Part shown: positions 1-10,500 of the stretch, in pieces
How positions within the stretch are numbered: position 1 is the first letter of the stretch
Layout of the letters: the number at the start of each line of letters is the position of its first letter
Source of the DNA: Aricia agestis
Taxonomy: Eukaryota > Arthropoda > Insecta > Lepidoptera > Lycaenidae
Direction: 5' to 3'
Length of the DNA: 64,000 nt
Assembly (NCBI RefSeq): GCF_905147365.1
Contig: NC_056409.1
Location: 4,469,001 to 4,533,000, forward strand
Position numbers and translations under genes: made by a program
Notes under the pieces: model-generated
Told to the model about the DNA's origin: nothing
The model's input: the letters and a program-made list of their open reading frames with translations, nothing else
Databases searched by the model: none

Positions 1-448
1 CCTCTTGTCTTTGTCTTAGAACAACTATCTCTAGATAATATTATGTCACTTTTATTTGTATTTAGCTTTGAAAATATTATTTTTATAATACGCTTACTTA
101 ATAATTATCTAAATGGATGGAATTTTCTAATACATTATTTATTAAAATTGTAAAGATCGACTCATAAAAACTCATCATTTCTGAAAACACATTTAAAAAA
201 CCTAAATTCTTAAACACATTTCAGTTTAAAAAAGAAATATTATAACATTTTACAGTCACCGTAGCTGAGGGAAACATTGATTCTTTTGTCATCGTTGCTA
301 TAATTTGGCTACGGGACAAACTTACAGATCTACTCTCACTGTCCCACTTGAGGTCCCACTCAAATTCGCTCAATCTGTCATTTTCAATCATTTACGTTTT
401 ACGATACAATGTGGGAAGACTTAATATAGCGACTGTACATTTTATGAC
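1..448. other. AT-rich sequence downstream of tsl
   Basis: No gene, tRNA or clear repeat boundary seen. This is the region beyond the TIR element and the predicted tsl 3' end. Confidence 0.4.
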
Positions 449-458
449 GACTAGCGCC

Positions 459-1182
459 AGTGTTGCCAACTTTTATTTTACTAACCCACCAAATTCAGCA
501 GCGTAAACCACCAGAAACCGCTAAAACCTAAATGGTCTCTCAAACCACCAGAATTCCACTAAATAACGTAAAGACAACAACAACCTATCTGAATATAATT
601 TGAAAATAATACAACAACAACATCATTATTATTATAAAATAATTTTTGTTACTACATTAAGGAAAACTTTAGTTACCTATAATGTACCTATGTATAAGTA
701 GGTACTTAACTAAAGAGTAAAGATGAACGTCTTTAGAGGAATCATTGTCATTTACTTGTTCAGTTTGTGAAGAATAAATTTCTTTAGTTCTAATTTTTGT
801 TATACGGTATTTGGTATTATGTTGTTATTACAGCATTTGCCTTCGTGTGCTAACCTTGCACGAAAGAAAGGCGATCAAACTTCATCCGGTTTCTCTGTTA
901 AGTCTTGACAACATTCATCATGCTAAATAATCGCTCTATATCAGCGTTAGAATGCGGCAAAATGAAGAAAGATAATAATAATATTATTAAGTTTCCAGTG
1001 TGCGTCTTCAAGGGTTAGAAACATAATTAAAAAAAAACTAGTGGTTTAACGTCGAAGCTACCACTAACTTAAATAATCTAATCCACTAAGAAATCCACTA
1101 GCCACTAGAACCAAATTTTTCCCGCCGAAAGGTACGTCTAAACCACCAGATCTAGTGGAAATTCCACTTAGTTGGCAACACT
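459..1182. mobile_element. Nonautonomous DNA transposon with 12-bp TIRs and 10-bp target duplication
   Basis: The ends AGTGTTGCCAAC (459-470) and GTTGGCAACACT (1171-1182) are exact inverted repeats, flanked by GACTAGCGCC at 449-458 and 1183-1192. The interior repeats ACCACCAGA/CCACTA motifs near both ends. A 9-11 bp target duplication is typical of Mutator-like elements, but the family is not certain. It sits about 100 bp past the tsl stop codon, just beyond the predicted poly(A) site. Confidence 0.7.
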
Positions 1183-1254
1183 GACTAGCGCCATCTACAT
1201 TCGTTTCGCAGTAAACTAATCTAAACACACAACCAGTATCACATTCACAACACA

Positions 1255-1260
1255 TTTAAT
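1255..1260 (-). terminator. Probable tsl poly(A) signal
   Basis: ATTAAA on the minus strand, 23 nt past the stop codon, followed by a GU-rich stretch (GTGTTGTGAATGTG, later GGTTGTGTGTTT), the expected layout of a cleavage and polyadenylation site. It predicts a very short 3' UTR that ends before the transposable element at 1182. Confidence 0.5.
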
Positions 1261-1282
1261 TCACCTAAAATTGTTCTATTCG

Positions 1283-1543
1283 TCACATATTACTCTCCCA
1301 GAGTTTTAAATAATTGTCTATCACTTCTTCGAACCACTTTTTCTTCTTTATGTCTTTGAACGCTGGTGATAAAGTCTTTAGTTCCAGTTGGAGCAAGGCT
1401 TCGTTGCCGAGAAGAGTGTCGAGGTTTCTGAGTAGAGATGGCTCTCCGTGCAGTTTAAGTAGACTTGGGTAGGAGAAGATATAGTAATGCACTCTTAGTC
1501 GCTTCATCGCCCAGCTTTCTACTGTTTTGTTACCGCTGGCCAC
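1283..1543 (-). CDS. tsl: tsl coding exon 6 (C terminus)
   Basis: Acceptor GTATTTTACAG, then 87 codons ending in TGA at 1285-1283. It encodes VASGNKTVESWAMKRLRVHY, then SLLKLHG, LLGNEALLQLELKTL and a final VIDNYLKLWESNM, the conserved Torso-like C terminus. The NKT sequon is at N257. The apparent Met at the start of the open frame is the GTG codon right after the splice site, not an initiator. Confidence 0.92.
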   Translation of the reverse strand: MASGNKTVESWAMKRLRVHYYIFSYPSLLKLHGEPSLLRNLDTLLGNEALLQLELKTLSPAFKDIKKKKWFEEVIDNYLKLWESNM

Positions 1544-4500
1544 CTGTAAAATACAGTTATGTTATAAAAAGTGACGAGGTTGGTATATTATGATCTATGA
1601 TTCGACATGAGAAAGCTTTAGAAATGGTTGAAACTGACGATGATGATGGGAGTTTGATACGATCAAGCCTTTTAGGTTACCTGTAGTTGGAGACGTTACT
1701 CGCTCTTTATTTAAAAACTTATTTGGGCCAAAACTCTATAAAGACCTTCTATGGCAGGTAACGTTCTGGATTTTTTATTGTCTTTTCTATAAAAAAACTT
1801 TTAGCATCAAAAACATATAAGTTATTGATAATTTTACCTTAATCTGGCCGATATGTTTCGCCTGCCAGGGCGAGAAATAGCCCTCCAACTCTTTGGCCGT
1901 TATGTCCGCAACGCCTTTGCTTTTAAGTCTCTCTTTGATCATAGAGTAAGCGGTTCTAGAGAACACAAACACCTAGAGTGAGAGCAAGACACTGTATATT
2001 GTATAACATGCGTACAACGAGCGTGTACCCGCGGATCAAGAGACGGGTGCCTTCTTTTCTATTTTACATCATTATCTTACCTACCTAATATCCTTAGTAC
2101 TTCTTTTGCTAATCATTATAGTTCTATAATGTATCTTTTTGGAGTAGTTCAAAGTATCTTTAGAATACCAAACATTGCCGATAACGTTTTATTACAATTC
2201 AGATTTATCAGATAAAAACATAATGTGCATCCGTCTTACTAAAAATGCAAATAAATTTTGATCGGTCTGTGCGAATAGTAGATGCAAAAACAAAAATAGT
2301 TAGGTAAATCATGAAAATTTGAAGCTGATAAAAATGTAGTCGAAAAATGTAGAGTATGCGATATAGGCTATGATTTTATAGATATAATGTAGTTTTGAGA
2401 AGATGATAATATGAAAACAGAAAAGAAGTGGAGCTGTCTGTCAGCTTTTGAACTTCGCGCATGACAAGATGAGGCTTATGAAGAGATTTGGTTGCATTCG
2501 ATGGGAATATAACCACACACACAAATTAATTCTACATCATTCATACTTTAATCAGTAATCATAATCACAGTTTGGCGCTACCACGTTCTTCCCATTTTTC
2601 CAAGATTATAGAAGATGTAATTTTCTACCTCCTAATTTTTCTCTATATTTATCTATCACCCTTAGACCATTCATCCTTCCTCTATTTTTCATTCAACCTC
2701 TTCAGTTCTTTGATCCCTTACATATTTCATTCATCTTTTTTACCCACTTTCTCTGCCTTTAATTATTCTTACTTCTTTAATCTTGCAATGTTTGATCTTC
2801 AGCATTATTCCTTCCATTCCTCGCCTTTTTGCATCCCTCTCTTACCTAAGAACTTCCATCCCTCCCACTCCCACGAACACAACCAAACCCCAACAAACCT
2901 TGAGCGCGCCGACATGCTCCGCGAAGAGCGGCGAGAACAGATTGTTGATCTCCGACGCGGGGATGCTGGCGATGCCGCGCGTCTTCACCCGCTCCTTGAT
3001 CCGAGAGTACACGCTCCGGGTGAACACAAATACCTGGAGGTAGATAGGGATTAACAGAGAAATACTTTTTACGGAGCTGGAAGAATCCAATCCAGCTCAC
3101 GCCAGGCAAACAAGTACACACGGGATGATTAATTTCTACTGATAATAATACAAGGTGGTCTAAACTACGTGATAATACTATAAGCCACTTTAGGGTGTGT
3201 ATGTGTTCCTTATATAGAGTTCACTGTGAAAGAAGCAGCGCTGAAAGAGCATTTTTTGTGATTTGTATGGCTTGCCAAGAGGCTTCTTTGAGGTACGCTG
3301 GCGCCATACACGGCTCATTTGTAGAATTAAGCAATACTGTGCAAGATTTCAAATTACAACCAAATGATATTTATCTCTGTACCCAATAATAACAGAGCAA
3401 TTGAAACTATCAAGGATTTAGATCTAGATTCTAGATCCTTAATGGATGTAGGTCGTAATAGATAATCAACATGCAGACGTTAGTCACGTTTTCGATAATA
3501 GTGATTTTAACGTGACATTACACGCTAATGGCATTTTATGGCCACCTCTGCCACAAACAGAGATTTGATATGCCATGTAACAATCTTATTTTATAAAAGG
3601 TCAGGTTTAGGGACAAAAAATTTGAGACTTGCAAAGTATGCGATTTGCTGCGAAAGAAAAATAGAGATGTTGCCATTCATCTTTTAATTTCCCTGTATCT
3701 AGTAATATACTGCCATGAAAATAACAGAAAAACTTTTCTGCCATGACAGTGAAAACGATGGCCCGTAGCCAAACATTTAGATGGGTATCGCCTCTCATAA
3801 TGGATTAGCATATGACTGCGTGTGACCTGCGGACGTGTTATGGGGGTTGGATCGAACATGGCATGGCAACAAAAGTCATGGTCCCCCGTCCCTACATCGT
3901 AATGGAAGAAGCCATGATTCCAGCCTGAGCAATGAGGCCTGCTCGATGTAGTACGTTAACAGAACATTAAAAAGCAACAAGACCATTTTTGGAAACAATG
4001 TCTGAAAAAGCAGCATAACCACGGAGCTAATACAAAGAGCATAACCACATTTGATACGGTAATTGCATGTTGCAAGTGATAGAAACAGTATAATACTGTA
4101 GAGTTATAGGATATTTTATCAAAAACTCTGATAATACAAACTCCTTACCTGATACAAAGAATTACCCGTAATATACGAGGCAATATAATGTGATCCATAT
4201 TTCCTGATGAAGTCAGCAATAGTGACCGTATCACCTATGGTAGTATCCTCTATGGCATCGAAGACCACGTCTTCCACCGCTATGTTTGGCGGCAGGTCTT
4301 TTAACTTGGCTATCTCGCGGAACCTGGAAATTATTGAAGATTGTGGTGAGGTTTTTGCCATCAAAAAAGAACTTTGAAAGAATTTTCCCAATACCAATAT
4401 CCCAAGAACATGATATACTTAGTTACTTTATCATAATTAAGTATATATTTTAGATAAACCATCTCATTGCAAGCATTGCATTCTTGAGGGTGTAGCCTAG

Positions 4501-7500
4501 GGCTTGCCGCTTGACAGAATATTCAAGAGCCGATTCCTAATCATCAATATCTTCTTTATATTCCCAGTTGATTGCATTTTTGGCCCTCAGGCACAGCTCT
4601 TTAGGATAAGACCTTTATTACCTCGAGACTCTGACGAGCACGTAGCAGTGGTCGCCGGTGATGAAGGAGGAATTGATGCCGAGGTTCCGCGCCATTATGT
4701 CTGTCGGCCAGCCCGCCGTGAACGCGCGCCATGGCCGCTCTAATCTGAAAACGACAGAATATCCTCTTAAAAGATTCGAAGAGAGCTCGAAGATCGCAGT
4801 TATCCATGGTAATATTGTAAGTGCGAAAATGTGTCGGTAGCGAAAAGAGGTACCGTAACCTGTTTACGCTTCCGCTGAACCGATTTTGCTGAAATGCTAT
4901 TAAGTTGCGAGCATCGACTAGTTTAGGCATACAATATAGCTTTAGTATTATCAGTAAAATTGATTCATAGGCAGATTCATATTTAGTAAATCAAATACAC
5001 TTAAGACCTTAGGTCCGCCATTTGACTATGAACTAATTTTATCGATGGTATGCTTGCTGGCACGATAACTAACCAAATTAGGGACCTCGCAAAAAATATC
5101 CGTCTAATTTTGCTATACCTAGTCAAGGCCACTGTAAATTTAGATGTGGTCAAGACTGGAGACAAAAAAACGGTGCCTAATTAAGGTCGTCCCAGTTCTA
5201 GTGTACCTTGATGTCAAGGACTTGGCGAATTAAGTATGCACAAAATACACAAAATACTATGTTTTAGATTTAAACATTTTAAATCAATAATTAGGTTGAA
5301 ATATACGCAATCAAGCGCTTCCTATTATTTTATCCGCCATATAGTGGTTGCTCTTAATTACCTAAGTCGTTAGTTTGTCTGTCACATTAACAATATAACA
5401 TTACTTTATCTAATAGATTTTCACACACAGACTCGTGGACCGTGGTCACTGAATTTATCCACCAATAGAATTCTCAGGCAAAGAGGTCACATTAATAATT
5501 TCAACCTTTACCTTTCAAAACTAAAATCCCTGAAGTACGCCTGGAGAAGCTGCTTCAAGTTATCGCAGAACTCCATGTGGAAATCTCCATCGAAGAGGGT
5601 CTTGGCCTGGCGGGGCTTGGGCGCGATGGCCAGCTGTTCCACATCCCTGAATACGGACACGGTGGGTTCCCGGAACACCCAGCCCTCCGTGTCGTTTCTC
5701 GGGACCACGCGCATGCAGATGCTGAGGTAGCCATATCTGTGGAGATAAGGGAATTAGAGGTCGAGATAAGTGGGAATTGGTAATCGGATACTGAATGTTG
5801 GGACCACACGCAAGAGAACTCGGTAAGTTAGCTAGTTATAGGCGACAGCCAATGTGGATAAAGAAGCATCATTATGATAGGTACTACAGTATCTCACGTT
5901 GGGACAACAGATAACTTTTTAATTTAGTCAGCCGTTAAACGCCTAATACGCAACCTGCTGACAGCACATCATACTCTTCCATCATCATCTCCAGTAGCTA
6001 ATTACCGGAGATTCGTTATAGATTAAATAGATCTGGTGAATGAGGTAGGCCAGGTATTGTTGCCAGTGACAAACATTTTCTGCCTAATAATTATTCTTTA
6101 GATACAATTACGGTATAATTGGATAATTGCAGCTCTTTAATTAATACAACACCTGCCACAAAGTTTATGACAATACAATAAATATTTTACTTATTACAAA
6201 TAATAAAACAATAGAATTTTTGTGTAAATGTTGCGACATTTTTGTCTAATATGGCGTGGTCATCGTTACGTGCTAGACAATTTAGATAAACACCGGTTCT
6301 GCAAAATGTTAGCTCAAGGTGACGCTGATGTTTCTAAATAAAATACATTTACGATATATCTATAGAACAAGATAATATGTATAATCTTATTAAGTGAGGC
6401 ACATGATGCTTATTTGCTTAATAACCAGCCCCGGATTTATAAATAGACCGTTATAGGTCGCGACCTAGGGGCGGCAGCGTCCATAGAGTCCCTACAGATT
6501 ACGATTTACGTACCTACATGGGGCGGCGGAAATGAAGGCCCACTATAGAGAAATATAATACATTACATGGCCTACTCTCATAAAAAATATAAATTCGGCA
6601 CTGTTTATAACTCTAACGTCCGCGATAAAAGACATTTAACTGACGATCAAACTTTAATTTAATTATAGTTTGACCGATGATCTAGATGTCAAAAGATTCA
6701 ATTAAAGGTGGGTAAATTTAACCATAACAAAATGTCAAATGAACTGTCAAATCCCGAGTAAAAGTCCATAATGGACGCCATATTTAACTATAACCTTAAC
6801 CTTAACTATACGCCTCTGGTGGAATCCACCCTTAGTAAATAACAAAATAAAATATAAAGTCTCTGTTATGAGTGAGGCAGTAGCTTTGGTTACTGTCCCT
6901 AATTCTCAAACAGAAGCAAATAATTGAAATAACTACTTCATTACAAACATCAGGCATGAGATTAAGCTTATTGTTAATAGTTTTGTAACTTATAACCTGC
7001 TGACTTTACAAATACTTCTCCGAATGTTATAACTTATAATGAAATAGCTGACCTATATCGTGCAAAGAGAAAATAGTTTGGCTAACTCCTTCGCGACTAT
7101 AGAAGACAAAGATTTCCACACCTCTTTGTCAATATTGTTATTTAGATCATTATGTGCCGAGATTTCTGTCGCTTGTCTATATAAGTGGAAACGACTATTA
7201 ATATTTAAATTTCCTATTAGCATATGCCATATCAATACAAGTGTTAGTGACAAAACAAGCATTTGTAGGGCGGTGTTATTATGCATGAAAATAACAATAA
7301 TTTATATTAGTACACGTGTTTTCTTAGAACAGTCGGTAGGATATTAGTAAGCAAGTAGGATAAGGGTTGTCAGTTGTAACTTGTGATTGACGTGCTGATA
7401 GCCGATAGGTTGATTTACCTAGATGCAGCGCCAGCATAGGCAGTAAACAAAAAGTTTTGTTTGACGGTTGACAACATTTCTGTCAATATTCTGGTATGAC

Positions 7501-10500
7501 GTGTGCAACATTGGTATTTGCATTGGTCGGATTATTTACTGTATGTGCTAGTACTTAGTAGTGCCCTCTGCTCCGACCTTTGCTTAATATTCCCTATTCA
7601 CTGACCTCCATTATACAAGTACGCTGGACTTATGATACCCTTTGAAATGACAGCTATTTTTTGTGCCTATTTGAAGCGGAATCAGCGCCCCCAATGCGGG
7701 GGAAGAGAACTAAATCTGACGTAAAAATGACGTTTGAAAGTCGCCATATTGGCGCTGATAGTAGAAGTGAGAGTACTTGGAACTAATATTAGTGATGACA
7801 ACCAATAACGATTATGCGGCCATTTGCAATTTACGTCAGATTTAGTTCTCTTCTCCCGCATTGGATGGCGCTGATTCCGCTTCAAATAGGCACAAAAAGC
7901 AGCTGGGTATCATAAGTCCAGCGTACTTGTATAATTGAGATCCTGTGCAAAGATTGACGAGCTTGAAATTGAGATTTGACGCTACTACTGACAGGCGACA
8001 ACCCTGTAGGGCTATGGTGGAATGTAGCCTACAATAACACTGTAATTACTATGAAATATTATGAATTAGATAGCATTGTATTAACGTAAAAATGTACTTC
8101 ATAATAACTTACAGTCACCGTATATGGCGTTTTACATAAAATATTAGCGCTGATACATTTCGTTTGAGTTGTAAATAGGTGATTTAGAATAACATAACAT
8201 CATTATGTAATACAGTATATTTAACAATTACTGATAATGTACAAATGACAATATGACAAACTGTTTATGACAGAAGTTACTATTAAGCCTTGTTGTATAC
8301 GCCTGATCAAGTTACACTTATGTCTCAGCGTCAGTGTGACTTATCAATATTACAATAAACAGCTGTATCTATCTATCGAGTGTCTCTTCTACTCTGTTCA
8401 TCAGTAGTACTATCAGAGAAGTTGGTTCCTAGGTAGCTGACGGATCTAAGTAATGGTCGCGTTAAGTCAAACATCCGACCGATCACACATTGAATTGACA
8501 TCCGACCACATGAAGTAAGTCCGTCAATTCCCTAGGAATCAATTTCCTCGATGGTACAAGAACCAATAGTTTAAAAAATAAACAAATAAATAGCTCGCGT
8601 TGGGAATTTTGGCCGAAAATCAGGATTTTTGTCAGGAATTTTGCTATCTGGTAACCCTACCCAAAGGAGGCTAATGAGTACCTAGATATATTATAATTCC
8701 TAACTTTATTGTAATAATAATAATATAATAATTATAATAGCTCCCACACCGGTTTCGGTGACGGTGGCCGGTTTCATTGAAACCAGGCCAGCTACGCAGG
8801 AGTAATTTTATAGTGCCCAAGTGTGTGCGCAGTACACAAGAGCACTCTCTATTCCTTTACTCTCATAACCCAGTGGGACGGAAGACCGACACGACCGGTG
8901 AGGTGAGAGATCAGGCGCAGGACCGACTTTTTACATGCCCATCCGACGCATGGATCATCTTACTTGTCAGACAATCAGGTGATCAGCCTGCATTGTCCTA
9001 ACCAAACTTGGAAATAACATGTTTCCAACGCGGGAATCGAACCCACGACCTCCGAGTCAAGAGCCGCGCTCTATACCACTAGACCACGGAGGTGTTAAAC
9101 TTTACTTTATTGTATGCAATGTGCATACCTCTCATATCTACTCCTCACTCCTCAGTAAACGATGTTGATTGTATTGTAATAAATTATAAAAGGACATGAT
9201 AAGTTTGTAAACACCTGAGAATGTTTCAATGGGACTCAAATACCAAATGTGTATTACAGCGTCACTTTATTAAAATGTTTTTATAATCATTCATTTTATT
9301 TTGCATACATTGAAAGTACTATTAATTATTATTTATTATCATAATATTATGCACTACTAGATAATTAAAAACAAAAAGTACTTAAGGCGACGCCTTGATA
9401 ACACTACTCAACGCTAAAAAAGAATCTGATTTGCTACATATCATTTCATATCGAGGTTGACTACTAATAAATATATGTAGGCATTTTATTTTGATATCAC
9501 ATCTAGAAACTGATAAATATGAATTCAAATTTTCTGTAACGTGGACGTAAGTTTGATGTATATGTAGCTGGTATTTCAAAAATAAGATTATTTTACCAAC
9601 AAAACTTACTTTAAATGTTAGTTTCATTGATGAACTTTTATTTGATATGCGTGACTGCTAGCAGGCCTAACTTATTTTGTTACATTTTTGGCGAACTTAC
9701 GCCAAAATCTGACCATCACGACAGACTCTCGTACCGGGTCAGAAAATTGATAAATTTGGTCCATTGCTTGAGCCCGATTAAATCATTTTGCTGCCGTAAG
9801 ACATTAAATTAGGCCTTATAAAAATTTTCGTAAAACACTTGAACAAAGATAGTCCTGCATTACAATTTCTCTATCAAGTTTCCAAAGTTTAGTGAGGCAA
9901 AAATCAATGTCATAATTATTTTTAACAAAAAATTAAAACCGACTTCCAAGGTAAAAACAATAATAACATTCTTATAATATGAACTAAAAAGTATTAAATA
10001 ATTTTTCCTATCTAATAGTGCTAGACTTCAAAATTATAAAGATTGAGTACAGAAATAGTTGAGGTTAAACGCCAAAAATAAAACTGATGTTGGACTGTAG
10101 GTATCCTTAGAAAGGAATGCTATAATATGTCATTTACTTAATTTGTACTTAGACTTTTTTCCCAAAAATATGGGATCAGTTGGCCATGAACATGGTAAAC
10201 TTTTTCATGAAGATATGGCTGAAATTATTTCCAAGATGGGGCCCTGCTATTCTAGCAGATTACTATTGGAACCTTATTAGTGAACCTCCAGGATCTTACT
10301 ACAAGTGTAAAGCCAGCTGCACCAAGAAATCTTTCCCTTTTTAATTAAAACATCAAAAAAACCTAACAGATGAGCTTGATTTCGCTACAAAATTATATGT
10401 TTCAATAATGAAATTTATCTCGGAAATGAGATGTGATCCAAAAATTTTATTTACATATTTATATTAGGGCAATAACAATGAATTATAATCACATAGTCGT

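Noticed and set aside
1838..3033. Tandem exons both always included
   Set aside because: Not excluded by frame, but it would duplicate a 45-residue part of a conserved fold; alternative use is the simpler reading.
2572..3054. 160-codon open frame on the plus strand
   Set aside because: It overlaps tsl exon 5a on the other strand; the minus frame has splice sites and homology, the plus frame has neither.
4504..4930. Open frames on both strands around tsl exon 3
   Set aside because: They are other-frame readings of exon 3 and run through its splice sites.
9018..9093. A functional tRNA gene
   Set aside because: Acceptor ends do not pair, and a known SINE body follows directly.
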